A DNA stretch of 64,000 nt, taken from Lampris incognitus. Taxonomy: Eukaryota > Chordata > Actinopteri > Lampriformes > Lampridae. The translations under genes were made by a program, and so were the position numbers. The stretch is from assembly GCF_029633865.1 (NCBI RefSeq), contig NC_079213.1, forward strand, positions 89,639,131-89,703,130. Direction: 5' to 3'. Under the pieces are notes generated by a model. That model was not told where the DNA came from and did no database searches. It saw only the letters and a list, made by a program, of their open reading frames with translations. How positions within the stretch are numbered: position 1 is the stretch's first letter; each line of letters begins with the position of its first letter. This document shows positions 21,745 to 41,157 of the stretch, in pieces.

Positions 21745-22560
21745 CATATATGGCAGACAAAGGCTATCTACCTAATTTTTAAATGACTGTGACACTTTAA
21801 ATTGATATATTTTAGCAACAGAAGAAACTCTCTGGGAATATTTATGCATCGTTGTATATGAATACGTTTGGGAAATGCCAACGTTAGGGTTACATTCGAC
21901 ACAGGATTTAGAGAGCCGTATGATATGCTTCAAACAGGCATGGGGGACTCCATGATGATGGACCTGAGCCTTCTGGAGGTATTGGGGATAGAATCCAACA
22001 AAACATCACCAGAGGATGGTGTCCACTAAGGCACCCTAGTGAATAATGTTGTTATTGAGAAGTGCCATGGCTGTGTAGCCTGACGTCCTTTATGTAGCCA
22101 CTGATACTGTCAGGATGTGAGTTAATGGTTGCTTGTCTGAACTTGGCCCCTGTATGTGTGCTGGCTTTGGAGGATGACACAAGAATTGCTACATCTTATT
22201 TTGTCAATAAATTATGCTATGGTCCAAACAGACTTAACATTTTCACTTAATATAAAGTGAAAATATTATTTTGGAAAAGAATACCTCAGATGGTCAGATG
22301 GCTTTCAAACAGATTCTGCCAAAACACTAGGGCCCCCCTCTCTAGGATTATGAAATATTTCCTTTGTGGTAAACCCTGACATCTGAAGGACTAAGGGAGC
22401 TAGGTCAGGGAGTTGTAAAGTAGGGTCTCGGGACTTCGAATACACATTGAGGGGGTTCACCAGGTTCCCAGCAAGGACTGGAACAGTTTCACTTAACTAT
22501 ATCTCCTTTGACAAAGACAAAGGGATAACAATGACTATTTTGATTAGAGGTTTTATTGCA
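21745..22560. other. Intergenic, nothing recognised
   Basis: No supported gene or repeat in this stretch. Confidence 0.5.
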
Positions 22561-22648
22561 ACCACTATAGACTTTGCCTTACCTATAGCAAAAAAAAAAG
22601 AAAAAAAGAAAAGAAGACATGCTAGGGTATTAACCTTAACCCATGTCA

Positions 22649-22686
22649 GAGTATTAACCCTGACATGCATGTCAGGGTTAATACTC
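22649..22686. repeat. Perfect 38-bp palindrome
   Basis: GAGTATTAACCCTGACATG (22649-22667) is followed directly by its exact reverse complement CATGTCAGGGTTAATACTC (22668-22686), with no spacer. Related words (GGGTATTAACCTTAACCCATG) lie just upstream at about 22625-22645. Confidence 0.9.
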
Positions 22687-22689
22687 CTG

Positions 22690-22830
22690 TCTGTGCCCCT
22701 GAGCAAGGCAATGGAAAGAACTGGAGTTGGTCCCTGGGCGCTGCAGCTGCCCACTGCTCCTATACCATGGGATGGGTTAAATGCAGAGAACAAATTCGTT
22801 GTAAGAATACAATGACAAAATAAAGTGGCT
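22690..22830 (+). mobile_element. SINE/LINE 3' fragment
   Basis: CTGTGCCCCTGAGCAAGGCA, GCTGCCCACTGCTCC, GGATGGGTTAAATGCAGAG and the end ACAATGACAAAATAAAGTGG are hallmarks of a very common fish SINE tail. The tRNA-like head is missing, so this is a 5'-truncated copy. Confidence 0.6.
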
Positions 22831-23242
22831 TTCTAGTAAGTTATAATGTTATGCTAAATCCTGATGGAAACCCCCCCCCCCAAAAAAAACAAACTCACAA
22901 TGAGGTTTGTTAGGACAAAAAAATAAGTTGAAAGAAAAAAGCTGGAAATCCTTACCAGCTTTAGCACCAATGGCGCTTTTGTGATAGCCAGGACATGAAG
23001 CATTATGAGTTTGTGACTGGGCAATGCTTTTAATTGTACAAATTCAGACATATTTTTGGTATCAAAAGAGAAACGATGTAATTGTGGTTGACATTGGCTG
23101 ACATTTTCTCTGACTGTTTAAAATGAATGGATATTTGGTGGCCGCTTGCGGTGTGAACAAATTAATTTCAGTGAGATTTTATCAACAAACTGACCCGACA
23201 AATTAAGCAGGCCAATGCTGGGTTTTGCATTTGAATCTGATC

Positions 23243-23683
23243 TCCCCCCTCCCCTTTCTTTTTTTGGATTTTCCCCCTTTTTTCTCTCCATTTATACTTG
23301 GCCAATTACCCCACTCTTCCGAGCTCTCCCAGTCGCTGCTCCACCCCCTCTGTTGATCCGGGGAGGGCTTCAGACTACCACATGCCTCCTCCGGTACATG
23401 TGGAGTCGCCAGCTGCTTCTTTTCAACTGACAGTTTCACCAGGGGGACGTAGCACGTGAGAGGATCACGCTATTCTCCCTAGTTCCCCCTCCCCCCCAGA
23501 CAAGCGCCCCGACCGACCAGAGGAGGCGCTAGTGCAGTGACCAGGACACATACCCACATCCAGCTTCCCACCCACAGACATGGCCAATTGTGTCTGTAGG
23601 GATGCCCAACCAAGCCAGAGGTAACACAGGGATTCGAACCAGCAACCCCAATGTTGGTAGGCAACGGAATAGACTGCTACACA
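23243..23683 (-). mobile_element. tRNA-derived SINE, copy 3
   Basis: A minus-strand, nearly full-length copy of the family at 10367. The head is at the right end (GGCAACGGAATAGACTGC; the B box reads GGATTCGAACC on plus) and the tail is at the left (TTTTTCTCTCC, CCCCTTTC). The 9-bp direct repeat AATCTGATC at 23234-23242 and 23684-23692 flanks it. Confidence 0.88.
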
Positions 23684-23699
23684 AATCTGATCCTTTTAA

Positions 23700-24266
23700 G
23701 CATCTGCAGTACACCATCTCTGAGGGCGGGTTTAAAGCAACACAGGGAATGAAATATAACACAAAAATCCATTTTGACAAGAGTAAATATCACAAAATCT
23801 GCCATTAGGCAATTGGCTTAATACTATATAAAACATGCAGTCATGTATGTGCACAAGGATTTGACTTGTCATCAGTTTTACAGATTTTAATCGTCTCCAA
23901 AAACCATTTCAAAATGACCAAGAGAACAGCGACGAGATCTTACTACTGAGAAACTGATGTGATTTAGCCACTTGTGCTTACAAAAACAAAACAAACAATT
24001 CTGCATCAAAAAAAAAAAAAAGGTATTTGCCCGGCCTCAATCTTACTCCTATCCTTGTTTTAACTGTCCGCACTACTCATTTTTGTCTGTTTGGTTTATA
24101 ATGAAGTGGTGATGTGTTGACTTTCATTTTAACAATGTCTGCAAAACCCAAATTCTATGAAAATCAGAAAATTCAGATTTTAATTGGAATGATAGTCCAT
24201 TTTTTTTTCAACACCAGCACAAGAAACCTTTTGTCACTTAATTCTATAGGCCAAAGTTCAGCAGTC
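23700..24266 (-). other. srek1ip1 3' flank and probable 3' UTR
   Basis: This stretch is downstream of the srek1ip1 stop on the minus strand. An ATTAAA-type signal at 24184-24179 could serve polyadenylation. No other gene is seen. Confidence 0.4.
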
Positions 24267-32607
<8,341 letters not shown>

Positions 32608-32770
32608 ATATCACACACTAATAAGCAAATATGTACCAAACAGCAGCTAGTTAGCGCGTATAGACCAAACTTCCATATCGGTCCGATAAAAAATAGCTCC
32701 GGTGGGAAACATTTGTTCTAGGAACTACGTATCCGCTTTCTCTTTGTACCCTTTAAGAGTGTAACATTTT
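32608..32770 (-). promoter_or_regulatory. srek1ip1: srek1ip1 5' flank, probable 5' UTR and promoter
   Basis: This stretch is upstream of the start codon on the minus strand. No TATA box is obvious, and no upstream ATG in a strong context was noted. The assignment rests on position only. Confidence 0.35.
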
Positions 32771-32965
32771 AAGCGGGTCGTTTGTTTGTACTTTATATAT
32801 TTTAATGTTCACAAAAGCATACAAACGCTAGTGAAATTATCAAAGCAATCAAATTGGATTCATGTTTGGTGTGGACTTGGGCCCATGCTGCACAAGCGTT
32901 TCTATTTACAATTGAATGCTACTCTTAAAATTTGGAAATTCTTTTTTTTGGTATACTCACATCTT

Positions 32966-32976
32966 ACTATATATAG

Positions 32977-33036
<60 letters not shown>
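32966..33036. repeat. (TA)n microsatellite
   Basis: About 35 TA units. Confidence 0.95.
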
Positions 33037-33042
<6 letters not shown>

Positions 33043-33262
33043 AAATAGACACCCTCTTTATATTTTCGTTTGTATTCAAAATGGATAATCTCCTTGTAGG
33101 CCCAAATTATCCAGCACAGCAGTTTGAGCAATTTAATTTTAACCGGCAGACAAACAGCTGCAGGCAGTTTGTCTTTTTCAGTTCTTAAGCTAAAGGAAAT
33201 GGACTAAGCTGATGACAGTTTTAATGTTGAAAGACTGCCCAAGCTGTTCTATAGACGTAATA

Positions 33263-33308
33263 TGTTTGTTTGTTTGTTTGTTTGTTTGTTTGTTTGTTTG
33301 TTTGTTTG
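33263..33308 (+). repeat. (GTTT)n microsatellite
   Basis: About eleven uninterrupted GTTT units. Confidence 0.95.
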
Positions 33309-33641
33309 AAACGCCACTGCCTGACTGACTGTGAAATCATCGCTTTGGATTTGATTGGTTAATTCAAACATACGTCTCAGGAATGCGTTTGCCCACCAAC
33401 GCATACCACTAAAGCATAGTTTCAAAGAGAATTTGCAAACACTTGTGATTTATTTTAGGACACCATGGTAGGTGGGGTTTACCACACAGGATCAGGAAGT
33501 TGTGATGTTCCAGGAAACCCCCAGAGTCGATTGTTATGCACTTTTCTTTAACTGGCAAAGTTCTGCTATCTGAATTGTCACGATGCCCTTCCGAAACCCT
33601 GGTAGTCCGTGCAGGTTTACGAGAACTGTTCGGAGATACTA

Positions 33642-35220
33642 CACTGCTCAAAAAAATAAAGGGAACACATAAGCAATGCAATGTAGCTCCAAGTCAATCA
33701 CACTTTTGAGATATCAACCTGTCCAGTTAGGAGGCAACACTGATTTGTGACTCAATTTCACCTGTTGGTAAATTGTCTAATTTCCACCTGGTGGAAATTA
33801 GACAATTTGCAAGACAACCCCTATAAAAGGAATGGATTTGCAGGTGGTGGCCACAGACCATTTGCCTGTCCTCATCTTTTCTGGCCGATCTTTGGTTAGT
33901 TTCTCATTTTGCTAGTGCTCTCACCACTTGAGGTGGCATGAGGCGGTATCTGCAACCTACAGAAGTTGCTCAGGTAGTGCAGCTCATCCAGGATGGCACA
34001 TCAATGCGTGCTGTGGCAAGAAGATTTGATGTGTCTCCCAGCACAGTGTCCAGAGCATGGAGGAGGTACCAGGAGACAGGCCAGTACACCAGGAGATGTG
34101 GAGGGGGCCGCAGGAGGACAACAACCCCGCAGCAGGACCTCTATCTGGTCCTTTGTGCAAGGAGGAACAGGAGGAGCACTGCCGGAGCCCTACAAAACGA
34201 CCTTCAACAGGCCACTAATGTGCAGGTTTCTGCTCAAACAGTGAGAAACAGAATGCATGAGGATGGTATGAGGGCCCGACGTCCACAATTGGGGCCTGTG
34301 CTCACAGCCCAACACCGTGCAGCCCGATTGACCTTTGCAAGAGAACATCTTGGTTGGCAGATTTGCCATTGGCGCCCTGTGCTCTTCACAGATGAGAGCA
34401 GGTTCACACTGAACACATGTGACAGACGTGAGAGAGTCTGGAGACGCTGTGGAGAACGTTCTGCTGCCTGCAACATCCTCCAGCATGACCGGTTTGGCGG
34501 TGGGTCAGTGATGGTCTGGGGAGGCATATCCTTAGAGGGCCGCACAGACCTCTACGTGCTAGCCAGAGGTACCATGACTGCCATTAGGTACCGGGATGAG
34601 ATCCTCAGACCCATTGTCAGACCATATGCTGGTGCAGTGGGCCCTGGGTTCCTGCTCATGCATGACAATGCTCGTCCTCATGTGGCCAGAGTGTGTCAGC
34701 AGTTCCTGTATGTCGAGGGTATTGATGCTATGGACTGGCCTGCACGTTCCCCAGACCTGAATCCAATCGAGCACCTCTGGGACATCATGTCTCGTACCAT
34801 CCGCCAACGCGATGTCGCACCACAGATTGTCCAGGAGTTGACCGATGCCCTGATCCAGGTCTGGGAGGAGATCCCTCAGGAGACATCCATCGTCTCATCA
34901 GGAGCATGCCCAGACGTTGTAGGGAGTGCATACAGGCACGTGGAGGCCACACACACTACTGATCCTCATTTTGAATCGTCTTGAAGAATTTCCACAGAAG
35001 TTGGATCAGCCTATGTTCTCATTTTCCACTTTGATTTTGAGTATGATTCTGAATCCAGACCTTAATGGGCTAATGATTTTGATTTCCATTGATCATTCTT
35101 AGGTTATTTTGCTCTAAACACATTCCTCTGTCTAATAAATAAAGATTTTCAGCTGAAATATTTCATTCATCGAGGTCTATATTGTGTTTTTAGGTGTTCC
35201 CTTTATTTTTTTTGAGCAGT
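33642..35220 (+). mobile_element. Tc1-like transposon 3
   Basis: The left end CACTGCTCAAAAAAATAAAG and the right end, read inward, ACTGCTCAAAAAAAATAAAG are inverted repeats that continue into GGGAACAC. TA is at the left flank (33640-33641) and within TATA at the right. The ends and the open transposase frame make it the best-preserved DNA transposon in the window. Confidence 0.92.
33938..34984 (+). CDS. Tc1-like transposase, open 348-aa frame with shifted C-terminus
   Basis: This enzyme cuts and pastes the surrounding element at TA sites. An N-terminal helix-turn-helix region ([20 protein letters not shown]) and a GRRR hook precede the DDE domain. All three acidic residues are visible: Asp in LFTDESRF, Asp in LMHDNARPH, Glu in LNPIEHLWD (not Asp as in some relatives). 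Family length is about 340 residues. From about 34875 the open frame departs from the family: the next frame over reads [20 protein letters not shown] and stops shortly after, which is the usual ending, so a one-base change has replaced the last 30 or so residues. Start at the ATG at 33938. It is probably inactive or weakened, and a recent copy. Confidence 0.85.
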   Translation: MRRYLQPTEVAQVVQLIQDGTSMRAVARRFDVSPSTVSRAWRRYQETGQYTRRCGGGRRRTTTPQQDLYLVLCARRNRRSTAGALQNDLQQATNVQVSAQTVRNRMHEDGMRARRPQLGPVLTAQHRAARLTFAREHLGWQICHWRPVLFTDESRFTLNTCDRRERVWRRCGERSAACNILQHDRFGGGSVMVWGGISLEGRTDLYVLARGTMTAIRYRDEILRPIVRPYAGAVGPGFLLMHDNARPHVARVCQQFLYVEGIDAMDWPARSPDLNPIEHLWDIMSRTIRQRDVAPQIVQELTDALIQVWEEIPQETSIVSSGACPDVVGSAYRHVEATHTTDPHFESS

Positions 35221-35229
35221 ATATTTCGC

Positions 35230-37360
35230 CTATGCGTGATTGCTTTCTCAGTAAAGCCGAGGCTGTGGTTTGTGTGAGGGGTTAATTGAAGGCAGCCAGA
35301 GTCCGACAGACAGGAAAGCGCTGACAGATGTGGGGTCCCTAGACGCGCTCTCACCAGCATGACTGTGACTCCATTGGTCTCCGTCATTTTCACAGCTAAA
35401 TTACTGCTTATCGCTCTCACACGCACGCGCACACACGTGCACATAACCTCAAAACGCTTTATTGGCGTGACTGTCACAACTAACAATACTGTCAAAACAA
35501 GTCATTAGAAATAAAGTAACGCGATTTTACATTGCATGCAGATCACATAAAAAAACATTGCAATACTGATTAAGCAACAACAAGAAAGAAACAAACAAAC
35601 AAAATTATATAGTAGCCTCAAGTCACCCCCCCCCATAATTAATTATATAGTAGCCTCCCGTTACCCCCCCTCCATTAAGCTGTGAAGAGACGGTTCCCGC
35701 TCCTTCTCACTGGTTTGTTCCGGGTCCATTAAGCTGACTCAAGGCAGCCGCACCTGCATACGCTCTCATTTAGCCTACAGGTGCGTCAATCATTCTTCAC
35801 AAAAACATTTAAAATGTGCTCAGTTGAGCTCACCTTGCAATCTGATCCTGTTTATCATTAGCATAATACTAACTACTTGGTAGTACTAACTACTTGGGTA
35901 TCAATGTGAAGCGGAATCAGACTCATTGTAATCTATAGATAATGTAAACGCAGTATACCAAAAAAAATTGTCCATCTGGAAAGAAACCAGGAAAATAGAA
36001 AAACTCTCGAAATGAAATAAACGTTCAATATACTATGACGCTATAAAAACAAAAGGATTTCCTATTTAATGCTTGGGGACAGCGTATGACACACGATAGA
36101 CAAAAGACTATAATAATCGTCATTACCGTCTTAACAATATTGCAAGCTCTCGAAACAAGAGGGGGTGCTTGCTGTTCTTTTTTCGGCCACTAGATGCTGC
36201 AAAGAATGCTCCCGGGTGACTTCTATTGAGCACGTTTCATGTGCGCTTCGCCAGTTAGGAGTACAGAGCAGGTAGGCAGGTTGGTGGGTGCAGACCAGTT
36301 AACATTCACAGTTAAAATGCCAGTACTTGCAGTCTAGTAGCATCAACTGAGATGACAAAAAAAGCACTTGTCTGTGCATGATCAAAGACCGTAGTCACCA
36401 CCCTAATTTATACACCATAGTTTATAGTGCATTAACTATGACTTACACTAAGGACTGTAATTGTTAAGCCACATACCGCAGATGAGTTTTATCCGTCTGA
36501 CCTGTGCTTTTGCACACAAAATGTCTTTGTCTAATATTATATTTGCCCTGTTCAAAAAAGTGCTCTCATTTCACCCTTTCATCTTCATGGCTTTATTGCA
36601 TTTCTTGCTTTAAAGGGGCAACTTATTAGTAGCTGTTGACAGGCTGGTTCAGGAGCGGGTCTACGTTTTGAATCTGTATGAAAACACTGTCTCCCTTCAG
36701 TGATCACACCATGTGGTAATTTTGGCAATAAAAAGTAAAATATGCTTCTAGTTTGTAATTTTTTTCCTATTCAGGTAATTATCCTATATTCTGCCTGTAT
36801 TTTCTCTTTCATACAAGTCCCACCTCTTCATTCCTTTATCCTCCACGGGCCGTGCCCTCTGTTAGGTTCTTGGTCCAACTCAGCAGATGTAGGCCCAAGA
36901 TGTATTTGTGCAAAGGTAATGGCCCATGTACCGTCGAGCTGCCAGTAAAAACCAATGTCGCCATTTGTACAAAGCCATGCCAAATCTCAAAACACCTAAG
37001 AGTTTGCCTCCCCACATTGGGTTTATTATTTATCTTCAACACATCCTTAGCAACGGAATAAATAAATGTTTTATGGCTGCACCAAGTCTTCCTCTGGTTC
37101 CAGTACAGGCTCTGTGAGTCACGAAGCAGTTATAGGAGGGGGAACACGTACATGTTCCTTGTTCACCAAACAGCAACAACAAACTTGTTTATTTTCAATG
37201 CCAGGTTTAAAAACTATACCTGTGCCATAACAGCCCCTCGTTTGCTTCCTGCATATTTCTCCAAATATCATATTTGGTGCTTAAATGTTCTTCTTGTTTT
37301 TTTTCTTAAAGGTAATTGATTAAACGGGCTCTTTTCCTATAAAGGATAACAGATAAAATG
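35230..37360. other. Intergenic, no supported gene
   Basis: A 38-bp-period duplication of AATTATATAGTAGCCTC occurs at 35603 and 35641, and TACTAACTACTTGG is duplicated near 35865-35900. No conserved coding sequence is seen. Confidence 0.5.
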
Positions 37361-37364
37361 TAGT

Positions 37365-38065
37365 ATTAGACTTAGACTTACATTGCTTTTATTTGTCATG
37401 GCCTTATATGCATGTCTCATACATACAAGAGAATGAAATTACGTTTCACATGGACTTCAGTGCCACATAAAACAAATAACACACAATAAATAACACACAA
37501 TAAATATTAAAAACAAAAAGTGAATTTAAAACAAAAATTACTTCACAGACTTAAACATCACAAGCACACCTGACACGGGCAGTGAGTAAGAAGGTCAAAA
37601 AGTCATTTTATGGAAGGTCTAAGTATTCAGGCTGTTGAGGAACCTCACAGCCTGAGGAATGAAACTGTTGCGTGGTCTGGTGGAGGCAGCACGAATGCTT
37701 CGGTACCTCCTGCCAGAGGGTAGGTGGGTGAAGTGGGAAGGGTGGGTGGGGTCCTTCATGATGCTAAGAGCCTTCCGGGTGCACCGTGCATCATAGATGG
37801 CCTGGATGGATGGGAGAGCAGTTTTTATGATCTTTCCAGCTGTCTTCACTATCCGCTGTAGGGATTTGCAATTGGAGGCCTTGCGGTTCCCATGCCAGAC
37901 AGTGATACAGCTGGTCAGAATGCTCTTTATGGTGCCTCTGTAGAATGTGATGAGGATGGGTTGGGGGAGACTCACCTTCTTCAGACGCTGCAGGAAATGA
38001 AGACGCTGCTGGGGCTTCTTGGAGAGCGCAGTGACATGTGAGGACTGTGTTTAAGGCTACTGTGT
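37365..38065 (-). mobile_element. 5'-truncated LINE of the CR1/L2 group
   Basis: A minus-strand LINE end. A short ACTTAG repeat at about 37368-37380 forms the 3' tail, followed by a 3' UTR and a C-terminal ORF2 frame at 37619-37975. The same 3' UTR type appears inside Tc1-like transposon 1 at about 20812. Confidence 0.75.
37619..37975 (-). pseudogene. LINE ORF2 C-terminus
   Basis: The 118-residue minus-strand frame reads ILTSCITVWHGN, SLQRIVKTAGKI, LPSGRRYRSIRAAS and NSFIPQAVRFLN. These motifs belong to the C-terminus of CR1/L2-type fish LINEs. The upstream reverse transcriptase is missing. Confidence 0.8.
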
Positions 38066-38073
38066 TTAAGGCT

Positions 38074-38112
38074 AATCATTTACTATGTTGTTTTACAACA
38101 TAGTAAATGATT
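38074..38112. repeat. Perfect 18-bp hairpin with 3-base loop
   Basis: AATCATTTACTATGTTGT (38074-38091), loop TTT, then the exact reverse complement ACAACATAGTAAATGATT (38095-38112). A direct duplication of GTGTTTAAGGCTA lies just upstream (38047-38073). Confidence 0.9.
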
Positions 38113-38206
38113 CCCTCTGTTGCATAATGGAACATGTTTTTGCTTAACAAATAAGAGATCACCAAAAAAAACATCTCAATCAGGTAATTTACATGATCGA
38201 GTCTTT

Positions 38207-38408
38207 CAGGGATGGGCAACATGATCCAGAAAGGGCCAGTGTGGGTGCGGGTCTTTGTTTCAACCAAGCAGTTACACACCTGAGTCTATTGGTCAACCAA
38301 TAGGCTTGGCTAAGGACCTTGATTTGTAGACTCAGGTGTGTAACTGCTTGGTTGGAACAAGGACCTGCACCCACACCGGCCCTTTCTGGATCATGTTGCC
38401 CATCCCTG
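38207..38408. mobile_element. Fold-back MITE, 202 bp
   Basis: CAGGGATGGGCAACATGATC (38207) and its inverted copy ending at 38408 are the start of arms of about 90 bp that pair along most of the element, including AGTTACACACCTGAGTCTA and its complement. The CAGGGATGGGCAA end is hAT-like. The flanking octamers share only GAGT, so the target duplication is eroded. Confidence 0.8.
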
Positions 38409-38704
38409 CATGAGTTTCACTCTCGCCACTGATATCTCCACATGTATAGAGTGGACAATTATACAAATGAAGACTAAACAACAATGAAGGATATTCCTTA
38501 TGGAGCTACTTGGGACAAAAATGTATAAAACCAATTAGTATTTGTGAGACAGTGATATTAAAAAAAACATTGAGAAGACCTTATCTTTCATATAGTGTCA
38601 AAGAATGTTCTCTTCAAAAGGTTTCAGGCATTCCCTTGAATTATCATCCATCCTTTGTCCTAGTCCTACTGTAGGCTTACACACTCCCATGAAAACATGT
38701 TTGT

Positions 38705-38862
38705 TGGGGAATGGGAGTCGGTGTGAGCTAGAGGGACTGTCCTATAAACGAAGGGTTACGGGTTTGATTCTCGCCACAACTGACATGCATCCCTGAGCAA
38801 GACATGGGTGCAGCTTACCTGTGGCATTTGATCTGGATAAAAGTCAGCAGAATGCCTTCAAA
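38705..38862 (+). mobile_element. V-SINE-like tRNA-derived SINE
   Basis: A B-box-like GGGTTTGATTC (38760) is followed by ATCCCTGAGCAAGACATGGG and ATCTGGATAAAAGTCAGCAG, close to the very widespread vertebrate SINE tail CTGGATAAGAGCGTCTGC. One degraded copy. Confidence 0.6.
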
Positions 38863-39482
38863 TGTTAACGTTCAGTGCGGCTGAGATGCAGCCATGTCTC
38901 TGCAGCTAAAAGACTGTGCCTGGTCAGCACCTGGCAGACATGGAGGTCATTGTGGAGGATGTTTTTAAATGGACTTCTGCCTGGCCTCAGCAAGCCCTCT
39001 CTGGTTAAATAAACTGGTGTTTGGCCTCAAGCGACGGCTTCAGGGACTTCTTAGTACCTTGCTGGAAAGCAGGAATATCACGCTTGGGTGGCCTTGCAGG
39101 AAACAATGGGACACCCCTCACTGTCTGAGAAAACATCCTATAATAGTTAAGAAAAGAAAAAAGAAATGAAAGCCTATCCTCCATTTTTTTCCATGCGGTA
39201 CCATTATAGTGTTTGGGCTCCTTGATAAATTTACATTCAGCGACTTTACCATCCATTTAATGTAGGCTCCCTCAACCAGAAAGAAATGTGGTTAAGGAAT
39301 TATTTTTGAGTATATATTTGGTATCTGACAGACTGTTGTGTTTCTGTCTGGTCTCATTCAGGGTTGTGCCAGGTGAAACAAATTGCAGCTAGAATTGATT
39401 TGTTTCGAATCATACTTGTGTATGCTGTTAGTGTGGTTGCTGCTATTATCTCTCTCTCTCTCGCTCTCGCTCTCGCTCTCAA

Positions 39483-39690
39483 TTCAATTCAATATTTGGT
39501 TTATTGGCATGACATGTGTTTTTGTACATATTGCCAAAGCATGTAAAACAACATTTGTTGTTGCCTAAACCATAAAGGTGGGACTTAATTCCTCAATTAA
39601 ATTTAGCGTGATAACACACAACAACAAAAAAGAACCCCAAAAGTAGTGATTGTGTCCTGTGTGGTACCTATTTCCATGGGTTACACAATT
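39483..39690 (-). repeat. Dispersed repeat, LINE/SINE 3' region
   Basis: AATTCAATTCAATATTTGGT, TTATTGGCATGACATG and TATTGCCAAAGCATG are typical of a common fish repeat. The right part matches 11013-11165 in opposite orientation. Confidence 0.6.
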
Positions 39691-39703
39691 TTGGTGGTTA
39701 TGA

Positions 39704-39737
39704 GAGAGAGAGAGCGAACGAGAGCTCTCTCTCTCGT

Positions 39738-39827
<90 letters not shown>

Positions 39828-40032
39828 GCTCTCATATATACACACACAAACACACCTCCCTACACACATACTCATTTTCGTCTTGTATTGTCTTTGCCTT
39901 ACTAGTCTCTCTCTCTCTCACACACACACAACAAACACACTATCATTTCAGTTACACTGACCTTTTTCTTCTTTCTTTCTTTCTCTCTCGCTCTCTCTCT
40001 CACTCTCTCTTGCTCTCTCTCGCTCTCTCTCT
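39704..40032. repeat. (GA)n/(CT)n tracts
   Basis: A short (GA)n run (39704-39715) is followed by a long (CT)n run (about 39736-39822), so the two can fold back. Further CT-rich tracts lie at 39907-39919 and 39969-40032. Confidence 0.9.
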
Positions 40033-40066
40033 GTACATTTCCCTTCCTCTGTATGTTTCTGTGCAG

Positions 40067-40116
40067 TCTTGACAGCTTCCGTAATGACAAGCTCTTTGAA
40101 GTGGTGGAGATCTGGG
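40067..40116 (+). other. Possible 50-bp coding exon
   Basis: Acceptor TATGTTTCTGTGCAG and donor TGGG|GTGAGC enclose a frame reading LDSFRNDKLFEVVEIW (entry needs one base, exit is phase 1). It looks protein-like and both splice signals are good, but I do not recognise the protein. Confidence 0.3.
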
Positions 40117-40209
40117 GTGAGCAGTGTTTCGTTTTGAGTGGGAGGAAAGGCAGATGAGGCAGGTACCCAAGTGTGTGTGCTGATCAAAATTCTTGTTTTC
40201 TCCCACCAG

Positions 40210-40233
40210 GCCAGCCCCATCCATCTTGCAGAG
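40210..40233 (+). other. Possible 24-bp microexon
   Basis: TTTTCTCCCACCAG precedes and GTAGGC follows. The length is a multiple of three, and its phase can follow the candidate exon at 40067-40116. No protein match is recognised. Confidence 0.22.
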
Positions 40234-40581
40234 GTAGGCATCTCCGGTGCCTCGCTCCCTGCACACACACAGGAATTAGCTTGGGTTCTGTTTTTTTTTC
40301 TTCCTTATTTCTTTCTTGCATGTAATCTCGGTTTTCAAACAACATTTACCTCATTAGGATGCATGCACTTACACTTGCTTACCTTTGCTAATGTAGCCAC
40401 ATGCTTGTTTATCTCACATCTGTCAGACCCCCGCATCCCACTTCGGATCCTCTGAAACTCAATCAAAGACAACTCCTGCTGCAAACTACAAAAGCCCCAA
40501 CCTGGTCGAGCTGCTGACAGCCATGTGTCCGCAAAGACAGAGATAGAAGCACTTTGATTTAATGCTCTGTGGAGGAAATGG

Positions 40582-40620
40582 ATGGGCACACTGTGTGTGT
40601 GTGTGTGTGGGGGGGGGGGG
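40582..40620 (+). repeat. (GT)n/(G)n tract
   Basis: ACTGTGTGTGTGTGTGTG followed by a G run. Confidence 0.8.
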
Positions 40621-40983
40621 TATGGGGTGGGGGTTGAGGTGCCTTGCTCTAATCTGGTGGGATATACTATCTGATGCAAACCAGTATTAAAAAGGTGAGT
40701 GGTCGGTGGTTGTTGATGGGCTGGATGCTGGTGGTGGTGTGTGTTTGAATGTGATTGTGTGTATCAGTGTATGTGTGTCTGTGTACTTTCCTGTTTATCT
40801 GTCTGTGTGTGTGTGTTTTCCCCTCCTCCTCTTTCCTCTATTTGGCACAGCAGATGCAAGCCAAGGCAGCAGAATTGAATTGATGGAGGGAAAATAAGTA
40901 TTTTTTTTTCTTTACCTCAGTCATTCACTTCTCTGGTTACCTTGAAGGTGAGAAACTTCGCCAACCATTGTTGTAGAGCGGGA

Positions 40984-40989
40984 TATAAG
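40984..40989 (+). promoter_or_regulatory. TATA-like box before the 41109 exon
   Basis: GGATATAAGAGGC lies about 125 bases upstream of the ATG at 41109, in a GC-richer stretch. This is compatible with a core promoter. Confidence 0.35.
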
Positions 40990-41108
40990 AGGCAGATTGT
41001 AAACGCCGGGCTAGAAGGAATAGGATAGAAGAAGGAGAAGGGTGCCGGGCTAGCGTCAAGAAGAAAAATAGTCTGACAACTCGGGAAGCGGTCAGGCTCA
41101 GAGGCGGG

Positions 41109-41157
41109 ATGATTCCACTGACCTGCTTGATTTTCTTTGCCGGATACGGCTGCACGG
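41109..41157 (+). CDS. Possible first coding exon with signal peptide
   Basis: ATG opens MIPLTCLIFFAGYGCT, a short hydrophobic signal-peptide-like start, and ends ACGG|GTGAGT, an ideal donor in phase 1. A TATA-like box stands upstream. The same phase would allow splicing to alkaline phosphatase exon 2 at about 49097, so it could be an alternative first exon of that gene. It could also belong to an unseen gene or be chance. No similarity was recognised. Confidence 0.35.

Noticed and set aside
39646..39960. Leu/Ser-rich and Arg/Glu-rich frames
   Set aside because: Translated (CT)n/(GA)n; the same holds for 47205-47605, 52653-53075 and 59620-59858.
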